Shown piece after piece: positions 36,994 through 45,863 of a stretch of 64,000 nucleotides of DNA; the first letter of the stretch is position 1; each line of letters begins with the position of its first letter. The DNA is from Chitinophaga agrisoli (lineage in GTDB: Bacteria > Bacteroidota > Bacteroidia > Chitinophagales > Chitinophagaceae), in contig NZ_VUOC01000004.1 of assembly GCF_008386695.1 (NCBI RefSeq), positions 2,296,327-2,360,326 of the forward strand, written 5' to 3'. The notes below the pieces were generated by a model. It saw nothing but the letters and a program-made list of their open reading frames with translations. It was not told the origin of the DNA and searched no databases. Both the position numbers and the translations under genes were made by a program.

Positions 36994-37813
36994 AGCTATT
37001 CACTGTTATTTGAGAGAGATATTCTGACATTTCCTGTTGGTACTGCATAGCTGCGTTGCGGGCATCCACCGCAAAATCTTCGCCGTTGCCAGCATAAATG
37101 ATGGCGCGGCTGGCGTTCACCAGTAAGCCGCAGTCCTTATTCATGGCCAGGGAGGAAATTTCCTGCAGGCTGCCACCCTGGGCGCCTACACCGGGCACCA
37201 GGAAGAAATGATCTGGCGCCAGGCGGCGGATAGCGGCCAGTTGAGCCGTTTGCGTGGCGCCCACCACGAACATCAGGTTATCGGGCGTACCCCATTCCAT
37301 ACCGGCGCGGATCACTTTCTCGTACAGGTACTCATCCCCTACCCGTTGCAGCTGAAAATCCTGGCTGCCCTCGTTGGAGGTAAGCCCCAGCATAATGGCC
37401 CATTTTTCATGAAAGGCCAGGAAAGGCGTAACGCTGTCCTTGCCCATATAGGGGGCCACGGTTACGGAATCGAAATTATAAGTATCGAAGAATGTTTTGG
37501 CGTATTGAGTGGCTGTATTGCCAATGTCGCCGCGTTTGGCGTCTGCAATGGTAAAGATGCCGGAAGGAATGTATTCTACCGTGCGCTGCAGGGTTTCCCA
37601 GCCCCGGATACCCATACATTCATAAAAAGCGGTGTTGATCTTGTAAGCCACGCAAAGATCCTTTGTAGCGTCGATGATAGCCTTATTGAAGGCAAACACC
37701 GGATCCGCATGGGACAACAGGTGTTTGGGAATCTTGTGTATGTCCGTGTCCAGGCCTACACATAAATAAGATTGCCTTTCCTTTATCAGGCCCACTAATT
37801 CCTGTCGGTTCAT
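36992..37813 (-). CDS. pyrF: Orotidine 5'-phosphate decarboxylase
   Basis: A 273-residue enzyme that decarboxylates OMP to UMP, the last step of pyrimidine synthesis. The active-site lysine loop TIADAKRGDIGNTATQYA carries the Asp-x-Lys-x-x-Asp catalytic triad. YLCVGLDTDIHKIP at the N-terminus and GLTSNEGSQDF mark the longer PyrF type found in Bacteroidota and actinobacteria rather than the short E. coli type. FFLVPGVGAQGGS binds phosphate. A TAACTTTG -7 element lies 20 bases upstream. It stands alone. Confidence 0.95.
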   Translation of the reverse strand: MNRQELVGLIKERQSYLCVGLDTDIHKIPKHLLSHADPVFAFNKAIIDATKDLCVAYKINTAFYECMGIRGWETLQRTVEYIPSGIFTIADAKRGDIGNTATQYAKTFFDTYNFDSVTVAPYMGKDSVTPFLAFHEKWAIMLGLTSNEGSQDFQLQRVGDEYLYEKVIRAGMEWGTPDNLMFVVGATQTAQLAAIRRLAPDHFFLVPGVGAQGGSLQEISSLAMNKDCGLLVNASRAIIYAGNGEDFAVDARNAAMQYQQEMSEYLSQITVNS

Positions 37814-37832
37814 AATCGTTTAATTTGGGGCG

Positions 37833-37840
37833 CAAAGTTA
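37833..37840 (-). promoter_or_regulatory. -7 promoter element for pyrF
   Basis: TAACTTTG on the minus strand, 19 bases before the pyrF ATG, matches TAnnTTTG. Confidence 0.55.
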
Positions 37841-38500
37841 AGTAAAACTTAAACAATGCATGTGATTGAAAGTTAGTTGTTAATCTTTAGATGGCCAGAT
37901 AGTCAGCAGTTCATAGCCCATGGCCCGGGAGAAGGCAAGGACCTTCGCAGCAATAGTTGGGTAATACGATGGTTCAAATGACTACTGTTGGCAACATCAG
38001 GCTCATGGTTAAAGTTCTGGTATTTTTGTCAGATTCAGTAATATCATTTTTGTATATATATACTAGTCATATGTACGTAAACTGCAGCGCTTCTGCAGTG
38101 TTACCGGTAGATAGCATAGCTGCCGGAGCGTGCTGTCACGAGTCGCCTGAAGGCTGGCGGCCAGGAAAATGCCGCAACAAATAATGGTCATGCTCAGACA
38201 TATAATCCGCTGAAAAATTATTGCAGTTGCGGATTGTAATACTATCCGTAACACACTAAATATCCGGCCTATTCCGGAACTTAAATATCGTCTCCTGCCG
38301 CCGGTAACGATCTGCTACCGATAACCTGTCAACCGAACATTTAAATTTTGATCTTACCGATTTACTTATTAACTTATCCACCGAAAATATATTTGTATCT
38401 CCACGGAGTCAGATGAGGTTGCGCGTGCACTGATTTTCATCTCTTTATGAAAAAATCCGCCCGCCCCCGTTAGCTCTCCACGTTAACTGAAAAATTACCC
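37841..38500. other. Long intergenic stretch, no gene recognised
   Basis: About 660 bases. Promoter-like -7 boxes occur on the plus strand at 38021-38028 (TATTTTTG) and 38388-38395 (TATATTTG); the second lies 106 bases before the next gene and may drive it. A small hairpin, ACTGCAG paired with CTGCAGT, lies near 38080-38100. Open frames here translate to unlikely sequences. A small RNA is possible but nothing specific is recognised. Confidence 0.4.
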
Positions 38501-39358
38501 ATGCAACAGCGTTATTGGATATTACTTACGCTTCTTTTATCACTCTGTCTGCAATCGAATGCACAAAAGTTGCCCAGTATCGGGGTTTGCAGTTCTTATA
38601 AGAACGACAGCATCTTTGGCAAGGCTGGTTACATCTATATTGAAGAAGGCGTTAGCCGCTTATTATCACCGGTGGTGAACGATGCGCAGTTTGCAAGTCA
38701 GGCTGCGGATATTAAGCAAACACGTTGTAAAGTGCAGACCTGTAACGGTTTTATCCCCGGTACTATTAAGATCGTTGGGCCCCAGGTAGATGAGGCCCGC
38801 GTGCTGGGTTATGTGGATACCGTGATGCAGCGGGCGCAGAAAGCCGGTATACAACTGATTGTGCTGGGCAGCGGCGATGCACGAAAGATACCCGACGGTG
38901 TAGACCATGCGGTGGTGAAAAAACAGTTCATTGTGTTGTGCCGTAAAATGGCCGAAGTAGCGGCCAAATACGACCGCATTATTGCCATGGAAAACCTGAA
39001 CAGCACGGAAACTAATTTTATCAATACACTGGCAGAGGCTAATGATGTGGTGAATGCGATTCATCATCCCAATTTTAAGCTTACCGCAGACATCTATCAT
39101 ATGCTAAAGGAAAATGAGCCGGCCAGCGTGATTGACAATGCAAAAGGGAACCTGGTGCATTGCCATATTGCGGAACGGGAAAAGAGGGCTGCGCCGGGCG
39201 TGGCGCAACAGGATTTCCGGCCGTATTTTGCAGCGCTGCACCGTATTGGATTTGATGGGCGTATTATGGTGGAATGCCGCTGGGAAGATATGGCGGCACA
39301 GAGCAAGCCTACGCTGGATTATCTGCAGGGGCAACTGGAAGAGGCATACAGGAACTAG
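38501..39358 (+). CDS. Exported sugar phosphate isomerase/epimerase-like TIM barrel
   Basis: A 285-residue protein with signal peptide at about 1-21 (LLSLCLQSNAQK) and an AP-endonuclease-2-type TIM barrel: IQLIVLGSGDARKIP, a metal-binding Glu in IIAMENLNSTE, His and Asp in FKLTADIYHMLK, HCHIAERE and the final Glu in IMVECRWED. These are the usual metal ligands of xylose-isomerase-like barrels. It precedes a Gfo/Idh/MocA oxidoreductase in the same direction (217 bases apart), a frequent pairing in sugar or inositol metabolism. Periplasmic location is inferred from the signal peptide. Confidence 0.88.
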   Translation: MQQRYWILLTLLLSLCLQSNAQKLPSIGVCSSYKNDSIFGKAGYIYIEEGVSRLLSPVVNDAQFASQAADIKQTRCKVQTCNGFIPGTIKIVGPQVDEARVLGYVDTVMQRAQKAGIQLIVLGSGDARKIPDGVDHAVVKKQFIVLCRKMAEVAAKYDRIIAMENLNSTETNFINTLAEANDVVNAIHHPNFKLTADIYHMLKENEPASVIDNAKGNLVHCHIAEREKRAAPGVAQQDFRPYFAALHRIGFDGRIMVECRWEDMAAQSKPTLDYLQGQLEEAYRN

Positions 39359-39575
39359 CTGATACCGATGGGCTTTGAGCGATGTGCTTTGCGGACGAGG
39401 TTGATTGACAGGTTTGAGCGGTATACCGTAAACTGCGGAAGATGGTCCTGAACAATGGGTTTGATGGGCGTTTTTTTGAACGGTGCAATTTTAACGGTGC
39501 ACTTTAAGCGATTAGCTTGAACGGCCGGTATTTTAATTAAAGCAGCTAACTAACAAATAATAAACTATCTATCAT

Positions 39576-40934
39576 ATGGAAAAAACACGTCGTGAATTTC
39601 TGAAACAATCGTTACTGGGCGGCGCTGGCATTACCCTTACCGCTATGGGCATGCCGGCCAGCAGCTACGCCCGCATACTGGGTTCCAATGACCGTGTAAA
39701 TGTGGGTTTGGTGGGCTTTTCCGACAGGGCCCGTCAGGCGCTGCTACCCTGTTTCTTTGCTAATAACAAGGAGCTGAATTTTGACATGATCGCCGTATCA
39801 GATATCTGGAAACGCCGCCGCGAAGAGGGCAAGGCCTTCCTGGAGGGAAAAGCCGGGCACAGCGTGCAGGCTTATATAAACAACGATGAACTGTACCGCA
39901 ATAAGGACCTGGACGCCGTGATCATTGCCACCGCAGATTTCCAGCACGCTTACCATACAATAGAAGCAGTAGGCAATAAAATGGATGTATACTGTGAGAA
40001 ACCTTTTGCAGAGACCATGGAAGAAGCGCGCGCTGCACTGAAAGTGGTAAAAGGCTCCGGTAAGATATTCCAGGTAGGTACACAGCGCCGCAGCGGCCCC
40101 AGTTACCATGCTGCCGCCAACTTTATAAAGGAGGGCAAATTTGGCCCTATCACCATGGTGGAGATGACCTGGAATGTAAACCAGCCGGGACGCTGGCGCA
40201 GACCAGAGCTGGTAAAACAGATCCGTGAATCTGACACTGACTGGAAGCGTTTCCTCGCTAACCGTCCGCAGGATAATTGGGATCCCCGTAAATACCTGGA
40301 GTTCCGCCTGTTCTGGCCTTACTCCAGCGGGATCTTTGGCCAGTGGATGACACACCAGATAGATACCGTACACTGGTTCAGCGGCCTGAAACATCCCCGC
40401 TCTGCGGTAGCCAACGGCGGCATCTATGTATGGAAGGACGGCCGCGCCAACGCGGACACCCTGACCGCAGTATTTGAATACGGCCCGGACGATGATCCGA
40501 AAAGCGGTTTCCAGGTAATGTACAGCTCCCGCTTCCATAACTCTGCCGGCGGTATTAAGGAGATCTATTACTCCAATGGCGGCACTATCGATATGGATAG
40601 CAACAAGATCAGCCCTACAGGCGGTTTAAGGGAAAGGGAAGCACAGGAAATGGGCCTGCATGCCAACCTGCTGCCAGAGCAAACGCTCACCACCTCCAGC
40701 ACTAAAGCAGAAACCAGCGCTAATACCGGCGGCGATGCGCTGACCAACGGACACGTACGCAACTGGATGGAATGCGTGCGCTCCCGCAAGCAAACCAACG
40801 CGCCTATTGAAGCGGCCTACTCCCACTCTATTGCCCTTATTATGGGTAATGCGGCCTACCGTAGCGGTGAGAAAGCCACTTTCGACGAGGCCACACAGGA
40901 AGTGATGGTAGGCGGTAAAGCATTTAAGATGTAA
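39576..40934 (+). CDS. Tat-exported Gfo/Idh/MocA family oxidoreductase
   Basis: A 452-residue NAD(P)-dependent sugar oxidoreductase-like enzyme. The twin-arginine signal TRREFLKQSLLGGAGITL shows export of the folded, cofactor-loaded protein. The Rossmann region starts at RVNVGLVGFSDRAR, where GxGxxG is replaced by GFSDRA. DAVIIATADFQH and VYCEKPFAETMEEAR give the family EKP motif. The C-terminal substrate domain includes YSSGIFGQWMTHQIDTVHW with His residues. Similar secreted proteins include glycan-acting, NAD-retaining glycosidases. Downstream of the TIM-barrel gene; probably same pathway. Confidence 0.9.
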   Translation: MEKTRREFLKQSLLGGAGITLTAMGMPASSYARILGSNDRVNVGLVGFSDRARQALLPCFFANNKELNFDMIAVSDIWKRRREEGKAFLEGKAGHSVQAYINNDELYRNKDLDAVIIATADFQHAYHTIEAVGNKMDVYCEKPFAETMEEARAALKVVKGSGKIFQVGTQRRSGPSYHAAANFIKEGKFGPITMVEMTWNVNQPGRWRRPELVKQIRESDTDWKRFLANRPQDNWDPRKYLEFRLFWPYSSGIFGQWMTHQIDTVHWFSGLKHPRSAVANGGIYVWKDGRANADTLTAVFEYGPDDDPKSGFQVMYSSRFHNSAGGIKEIYYSNGGTIDMDSNKISPTGGLREREAQEMGLHANLLPEQTLTTSSTKAETSANTGGDALTNGHVRNWMECVRSRKQTNAPIEAAYSHSIALIMGNAAYRSGEKATFDEATQEVMVGGKAFKM

Positions 40935-40964
40935 GGCTAATTGGTTGATATGATAACAAACACA

Positions 40965-40998
40965 GGGTGCACCGGTATTCCGGATGCGCCCTTTTTTG
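40965..40998 (+). terminator. Rho-independent terminator
   Basis: GGGTGCaCCGG at 40965-40975 pairs with CCGG and GCGCCC at 40980-40991 through a TATT loop, followed by TTTTTTG. It ends the TIM-barrel/oxidoreductase unit. Confidence 0.75.
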
Positions 40999-41153
40999 TT
41001 GATAGCCCGTCACCAAAACCGGTCATATAACACCCGTAAGAACGGCTATGGTAAAGGGATAACAAATAGCGAACATTTATCACCCCGTAACATTGGCCTG
41101 ATTTAATAGTATATTTATACAGTTACAACATCATCAATATATACCATCAACCA

Positions 41154-42206
41154 ATGAAAACAGCAACATTCGTACTGGCCGCCAGCAGCATTATTATGTC
41201 TGCTATGACGGCCTGCAACCAGGGACAACCTGTTACTGCTTCCTCTGGCGAGGAGCTCTCTTTGAAAAGTTATTTTACACCGGCAGACAGCAATGCGGTG
41301 CAAACCGGCGGCGTACAAACCATCACCATTGAAACGCCTAAAGGGAAGTACAACGTGTGGACCAAACGCATAGGCAATAACCCGAAAATGAAAGTACTGT
41401 TGCTGTCCGGCGGTCCGGGCGCCAGCAATGAGTACATGCAGTGTTTTGAAAGTTTTCTGCCTAAAGAAGGTATTGAAATGATCTATTACGACCAGCTGGG
41501 CTGCGGTAATTCAGACAATCCGAAAGATACCGCTTTGTGGGATCTGCCACGGTATGTAGACGAAGTAGAGCAGGTACGGCAGGCGCTGCACCTGGATAAG
41601 GATAACTTTTTCCTGTTGGGGCACTCCTGGGGCGGCGTGCTGGCTATGGAATATGCGCTTAAATACCAGGACCACCTGAAAGGCCTGATCATCTCCAACA
41701 TGATGGCCAGCGGCCCGGATTATGACAAATATGCCAAAGACGTACTGGCCAAAACCATGGATCCCAAAGTACTGGATACCATCCAACAGATAGAAGCAAA
41801 AGGCGATTTCGAGAATCCTAAATACATGGAGCTGCTGATGCCTAATTTCTATGCGCAGCATATCCTGCGGCTGCCCTTAGCCAGCTGGCCAGACCCGGTA
41901 ACCCGCGCTTTTTCAAAAATGAATCAATCCCTGTATGTGACCATGCAGGGACCCAGTGAATTTGGCATTTCCGGTAAACTGGAGCACTGGGATGTAAAGG
42001 AGCGGCTAAAGACCATCAGCATACCTACCCTGACCATAGGCGGTAAATACGATACCATGGACCCTGAGCATATGAAATGGATGGCTGGCCAGGTACAACA
42101 TGGCACTTATCTTTTTTGCGCAAACGGCAGCCACCTGTCAATGTATGATGATCAGGCCACTTATATGAACGGGGTGGTAAAGTTTATTAAGGAGGCTGGA
42201 AAGTGA
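41154..42206 (+). CDS. Proline iminopeptidase-family hydrolase, lipoprotein
   Basis: A 350-residue alpha/beta hydrolase of peptidase family S33. It has a signal peptide with lipobox MTAC (Cys near residue 21). The oxyanion-loop motif is LLSGGPGAS, typical of proline iminopeptidases, followed by YYDQLGCGNSD. The nucleophile Ser is in LGHSWGGVL, the acid in GGKYDTMDPE and the His in CANGSHLSM. The natural substrate is likely an N-terminal proline peptide or related amide. It is followed by octamer-type repeats at 42212 and a terminator. Single gene. Confidence 0.9.
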   Translation: MKTATFVLAASSIIMSAMTACNQGQPVTASSGEELSLKSYFTPADSNAVQTGGVQTITIETPKGKYNVWTKRIGNNPKMKVLLLSGGPGASNEYMQCFESFLPKEGIEMIYYDQLGCGNSDNPKDTALWDLPRYVDEVEQVRQALHLDKDNFFLLGHSWGGVLAMEYALKYQDHLKGLIISNMMASGPDYDKYAKDVLAKTMDPKVLDTIQQIEAKGDFENPKYMELLMPNFYAQHILRLPLASWPDPVTRAFSKMNQSLYVTMQGPSEFGISGKLEHWDVKERLKTISIPTLTIGGKYDTMDPEHMKWMAGQVQHGTYLFCANGSHLSMYDDQATYMNGVVKFIKEAGK

Positions 42207-42211
42207 TGGGT

Positions 42212-42235
42212 GAATGTGCGGATGTGCGGATGAGA
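42212..42235 (+). repeat. Three octamer units after a stop codon
   Basis: GAATGTGC, GGATGTGC and GGATGAGA follow directly at an 8-base period six bases after the hydrolase stop codon. The units resemble those of the large octamer palindromes at 44825 and 54192, but no inverted second arm is seen here. Confidence 0.5.
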
Positions 42236-42265
42236 CAATGAAGAGCCAAAGTAAAATAATATATA

Positions 42266-42292
42266 AGAAAAGGGCCTTAACCGGCCCTTTCC
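42266..42292. terminator. Bidirectional terminator
   Basis: AAAGGGCC (42269-42276) and GGCCCTTT (42283-42290) form a perfect 8-base stem with a 6-base loop between two convergent genes. The minus-strand exit is T-rich. Confidence 0.7.
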
Positions 42293-42308
42293 TGTTTATC
42301 TGTGTTAG

Positions 42309-42923
42309 TTATTTCTTTCGTTTCGCCATCTCTCCGGCGATCTTATGGGAACCTTCGTCGCTGCGTTCCCGGAGATGGGTGATGATGCTGTTATAGTCCT
42401 GCTCATGCTTATTTTGGCTCAGCTTAAAGCGGGCCTGTACATCGGTAATGCTTAGCTCAAACCCAACGATGGCGCGGAGATTGTTTTCCAGGTGCTGTTG
42501 CGGCACGTCCTGCAGGCTTACCGGCTGGGCGGAAGCCGCTTCGTAGCGGTCCATGAGCCGGGCCAGGGAGGCGCGCAGTTCATCTTCCGTAAGCAGGCGG
42601 ATCTGGCCGTATACATGTACGGCGATGTAGTTCCAGGTAGGGATCGTTTCCTTTTCGTACCAGGAGGATGAGATGTAAGCATGCGGCGCGGTAAAGATAA
42701 CCAGGGTGGGGCCGTTGGTAAAAGCCTCCCATTGCGGGTTGGCTTTGGCGATATGCCCGGTGAGCACATGGCTGCCATCCCCTCTTTCTTCCAGCTCAAT
42801 AGGGATATGCGTAGCCAGCGGCGTGCCGGCAGCTACATTCACAAGGATGCCGAAGCTATTTTCCCGGATAAAAGCGGCTATCTCCTGCCAGTCTGTTACC
42901 TGGTTATACTTGGGAATATGCAT
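42309..42923 (-). CDS. PaiB-like FMN-binding protein
   Basis: A 204-residue split-barrel flavin-binding protein of the PaiB family, described as negative regulators but close to pyridoxamine-phosphate-oxidase folds. Typical stretches: FGILVNVAAGTPLATHIPIEL, LTGHIAKANPQWEAF, LVIFTAPHAYISSSWY and TWNYIAVHVYGQI. Length matches the family. It starts 17 bases after the Mrp gene stop and probably shares its transcript. Regulatory versus enzymatic role is not resolved. Confidence 0.88.
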   Translation of the reverse strand: MHIPKYNQVTDWQEIAAFIRENSFGILVNVAAGTPLATHIPIELEERGDGSHVLTGHIAKANPQWEAFTNGPTLVIFTAPHAYISSSWYEKETIPTWNYIAVHVYGQIRLLTEDELRASLARLMDRYEAASAQPVSLQDVPQQHLENNLRAIVGFELSITDVQARFKLSQNKHEQDYNSIITHLRERSDEGSHKIAGEMAKRKK

Positions 42924-42940
42924 AAAGGCGCGGTTAGCTT

Positions 42941-44038
42941 TTACACAACTATCTCTACGATCCTGGTAGGCTCGATGTTGGCATTGCGCATAGCGATGCT
43001 GCGGGCAGCATTACCGGCAAATTCGAGGAAGGCCTGTTTGGTGATCGCGTCATTGCCCACCATTACGGGAGCGCCGTCGTCACCGCCTTCGCGGATGCTT
43101 TGCACCAGCGGAATCTGGCCCAGGAAGGGGATCTCCATATCTTCCGCCAGGCGTTTGCCGCCGTCTTTACCAAAGATGTAGTATTTGTTATTGGGCAGTT
43201 CTGCCGGGGTGAAATAAGACATATTCTCTACCAGGCCGATGATGGGTACGTTGATCTGCTGGCCGGCAAACATCATGATGCCTTTTTTGGCGTCTGCCAG
43301 TGCCACATCCTGGGGAGTGGTCACTATCACAGCGCCGGTTACGGGCACGGTCTGCACCAGGGTAAGATGGATATCGCCGGTGCCGGGAGGCATGTCAATT
43401 ACCAGGTAGTCGAGATCGCCCCAGTATACGTCTGTAATAAACTGGCGAAGGGCGCTGCTGGCCATAGGGCCACGCCAAACCACTGCCTGCTTTTCGTCTA
43501 TCAGGAGCCCGATGGACATCAGTTTGATACCGTATTTCTCCAGGGGCACGATCATGCCTTTACCGTCTACATTGGTCATCATGGGTCTTTCGCCGCGTAC
43601 GCCAAACATGATGGGTACGGAGGGACCGTAAATGTCCGCGTCCATAAGCCCTACGCTCGCGCCGCCCTCTGCCAGGGCCAGGGCCAGGTTGGCCGCTGCG
43701 GTGGATTTACCTACGCCGCCTTTACCAGACGCTACCACAATGATATTTTTAACGTTCGGCAGCGTTGACCTGCCGTCCTTACGGTTGGAGTTCACATTAG
43801 CGGTCATATTTACCGTCACCTGCGCCTCTTTGCTCACCATCAGGTGGATGGCGGTGATACAGGCGTTACGGATCATATCTTTCAGCGGGCAGGCAGGCGT
43901 GGTCAGCACCACGGTAAATTTTACATTATTGCCGTCTATCTCTATGTCTTTCACCATGTTCAGCGTTACCAGGTCCTTTCCCAGATCCGGTTCTTCTACG
44001 TTGCTTAAGGCCTGTAAAACCTGCTCTTTTGTGATCAT
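42941..44038 (-). CDS. apbC: Mrp/ApbC-type iron-sulfur carrier ATPase (no CxxC)
   Basis: A 365-residue P-loop protein that helps deliver iron-sulfur clusters. N-terminal MIP18-type domain (about 1-85, with TTPACPLKDMI), then the deviant Walker A GKGGVGKST (about 107), LMDADIYGPSVP, WRGPMASSALRQ and DMPPGTGDIHL. In E. coli ApbC a Cys-x-x-Cys follows the ENMS segment and binds the cluster between subunits; here the sequence after GLVENMSYFT is PAELPNNKYYIFG with no cysteine. Upstream of a PaiB-like gene. A TAACTTTG box lies 29 bases before the start. Confidence 0.93.
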   Translation of the reverse strand: MITKEQVLQALSNVEEPDLGKDLVTLNMVKDIEIDGNNVKFTVVLTTPACPLKDMIRNACITAIHLMVSKEAQVTVNMTANVNSNRKDGRSTLPNVKNIIVVASGKGGVGKSTAAANLALALAEGGASVGLMDADIYGPSVPIMFGVRGERPMMTNVDGKGMIVPLEKYGIKLMSIGLLIDEKQAVVWRGPMASSALRQFITDVYWGDLDYLVIDMPPGTGDIHLTLVQTVPVTGAVIVTTPQDVALADAKKGIMMFAGQQINVPIIGLVENMSYFTPAELPNNKYYIFGKDGGKRLAEDMEIPFLGQIPLVQSIREGGDDGAPVMVGNDAITKQAFLEFAGNAARSIAMRNANIEPTRIVEIVV

Positions 44039-44067
44039 AAAATGTTGTTAAATTTGATTCCAGTAAG

Positions 44068-44075
44068 CAAAGTTA
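44068..44075 (-). promoter_or_regulatory. -7 promoter element for the Mrp gene
   Basis: TAACTTTG on the minus strand, 29 bases before the ATG at 44038, matches TAnnTTTG. Confidence 0.5.
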
Positions 44076-44175
44076 ACCTAAACGGGGGTTAATTTGGACG
44101 ATAAATTATAGTTTTTGTCGATGTGGCAATAGCCCCGTTGAACAATCTGACAAATTCCTTTATCTTAGGACCGGC

Positions 44176-44823
44176 ATGCGAAAGATTAGTTCCTACATAC
44201 TGTTAGTTTTTTTCCTTGTATCTCCCTTCCTGGTGAAAGCACAAATCACGCAGTTTAAAGACAGTGTTATACAGATCTCCGGTATCACTATGACCGCAGA
44301 CAGCCTGCGCGCCATACCGGCTGTAAGCATCGTGATCAGGGGGCAAGGCAGGGGAACCATCTCCAACAGCCAGGGCGTGTTCTCTATTGTGGCTTTTAAA
44401 GGCGATAGCCTTAGCTTTAGCGCCGTAGGTTTTAAAAAGAAGGAATACCGGATCCCAACGGACCTGAAAGGGAATAATTTTTCCATGATACAGTTGCTGG
44501 TAGAAGATACCACCTATCTGCCGGTGACGATCATCAAACCCTATCCCAGCAAGGAGGAGTTTGATAAGGCTTTTATCAGCGATGATATACCGGATGATGA
44601 GTATGAGATAGCGCGTAAGAATACCCAATCCGCTCAACTCAGGGCACTGGCGCGTTATATGCCGGTAGACGGGCGCGAGGCGGTGAACAGCTACATGCAG
44701 AAACAGGCAAAATCCCTTTACTACGCGGGACAACCAGCTCCCCAGAATATCTTCAACCCCCTGGCCTGGGCCCAATTCATACAGGCGTGGAAAGAGGGTG
44801 ATTTCAAGAAAAAAGACGATTGA
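44176..44823 (+). CDS. Secreted protein with carboxypeptidase-like regulatory domain
   Basis: A 215-residue protein with a signal peptide to about residue 22 (FFLVSPFLVKAQ). Residues about 33-100 form a CarboxypepD_reg-like beta-sandwich: GITMTADSLRAIPAVSIVIRG, GVFSIVAFKGDSLSFSAVGF, the same domain that begins SusC proteins, but no barrel follows. The C-terminal 100 residues are helical with Tyr/Pro-rich parts and end in KEGDFKKKDD. It may be an envelope protein interacting with the TonB or sorting apparatus; this is speculative. Its stop is followed two bases later by the octamer palindrome. Confidence 0.8.
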   Translation: MRKISSYILLVFFLVSPFLVKAQITQFKDSVIQISGITMTADSLRAIPAVSIVIRGQGRGTISNSQGVFSIVAFKGDSLSFSAVGFKKKEYRIPTDLKGNNFSMIQLLVEDTTYLPVTIIKPYPSKEEFDKAFISDDIPDDEYEIARKNTQSAQLRALARYMPVDGREAVNSYMQKQAKSLYYAGQPAPQNIFNPLAWAQFIQAWKEGDFKKKDD

Positions 44824-44824
44824 G

Positions 44825-44966
44825 TTAATTTGCTAATGTGCTGATATGCTAATGTGCTGAAGAGGTGCATAGTGATATTTGTGTTTATACATTGGCGTGC
44901 CTGCATGTTATATGCAGATTTCATCCTACATTAGCAGATTAGCATATCAGCACATTAGCACATTAA
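44825..44966. repeat. Octamer-built inverted repeat, copy 1
   Basis: The left arm 44825-44860 and right arm 44931-44966 are 36 bases each and complementary at about 33 positions, with a 70-base spacer. Each arm is a chain of 8-base units such as TAATGTGC, TGATATGC and TAATGTGC. It fills nearly the whole gap between the stop codon at 44823 and the next ATG at 44976. Confidence 0.9.
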
Positions 44967-44975
44967 ATTTCAGTT

Positions 44976-45863
44976 ATGCACCAAATAGCAGTCATCGGCG
45001 CCGGCACTATGGGAAACGGCATTGCACACGTTTTTGCACAGCACAATTACAAGGTGAACCTTATTGATGTTTCAGCGCCTGCGCTGGAAAAAGCGCTTGG
45101 CGTGATCCAGAAGAACCTGGACCGGCAGGTGGCCAAAGAAAGCATTACCGCCGAAGTAAAGACGCAAACCCTGCAAAATATTACCAGTTTTACTTCTATT
45201 GCAGAAGGCGTTAAAAATGCCTCGCTGGTGGTGGAAGCCGCTACGGAGAACAGCGCGCTAAAGCTGAAGATCTTTGCAGAGCTGGACCAGCATGCGCCTG
45301 CAGATGCGATACTGGCCACTAATACCTCCTCCATCTCTATTACCCGTATAGCCGCTGCCACCAAACGTCCGGAGAAGGTGATCGGCATGCATTTTATGAA
45401 TCCCGTACCTGTTATGAAACTGGTAGAGATCATCAACGGTTATGCCACTGACAAGGAAGTGACCAGCACCATTGTAACGCTGTCAGAAAAGCTGGGCAAA
45501 GTACCCTGTGTGGTGAATGATTATCCCGGTTTTATTGCCAACCGTATACTGATGCCCATGATCAATGAGGCCATTTGCTCCCTGTATGAAGGGGTGGCCG
45601 GCGTGCAGGAAATAGATACCGTGATGAAACTGGGCATGGCCCATCCGATGGGACCTTTACAGCTGGCAGACTTTATTGGGCTGGATGTATGCCTTTCCAT
45701 ACTGCAGGTATTACATGATGGTTTTGGCAATCCTAAATATGCGCCCTGTCCCTTGCTGGTGAATATGGTAACAGCCGGTTACCTGGGCGTAAAAACCGGC
45801 GAAGGTTTTTATAAGTATACCGCCGGCAGCAAAGACCTGGTGGTGAGCAGCCGGTTTAAATAA
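44976..45863 (+). CDS. 3-hydroxybutyryl/3-hydroxyacyl-CoA dehydrogenase
   Basis: A 295-residue NAD-dependent dehydrogenase that interconverts 3-hydroxyacyl-CoA and 3-ketoacyl-CoA. Rossmann motif VIGAGTMGNGIAHVFAQ at the N-terminus, catalytic Glu/His in MHFMNPVPVMKLVEII, and substrate-domain features DYPGFIANRILMPMINEA and MKLGMAHPMGPLQLADFIGLD. Length and sequence match the short bacterial Hbd/PaaH type rather than the fused FadB form. With the glutaryl-CoA dehydrogenase at 29101 it may serve acyl-CoA breakdown, though the genes are not linked. Its last 8 bases overlap the convergent YigZ gene. Confidence 0.93.
   Translation: MHQIAVIGAGTMGNGIAHVFAQHNYKVNLIDVSAPALEKALGVIQKNLDRQVAKESITAEVKTQTLQNITSFTSIAEGVKNASLVVEAATENSALKLKIFAELDQHAPADAILATNTSSISITRIAAATKRPEKVIGMHFMNPVPVMKLVEIINGYATDKEVTSTIVTLSEKLGKVPCVVNDYPGFIANRILMPMINEAICSLYEGVAGVQEIDTVMKLGMAHPMGPLQLADFIGLDVCLSILQVLHDGFGNPKYAPCPLLVNMVTAGYLGVKTGEGFYKYTAGSKDLVVSSRFK

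Noticed and set aside
37957-38184. 75-codon frame in the gap after pyrF
   Set aside because: Irregular residue composition, no family signal and no RBS; treated as intergenic.
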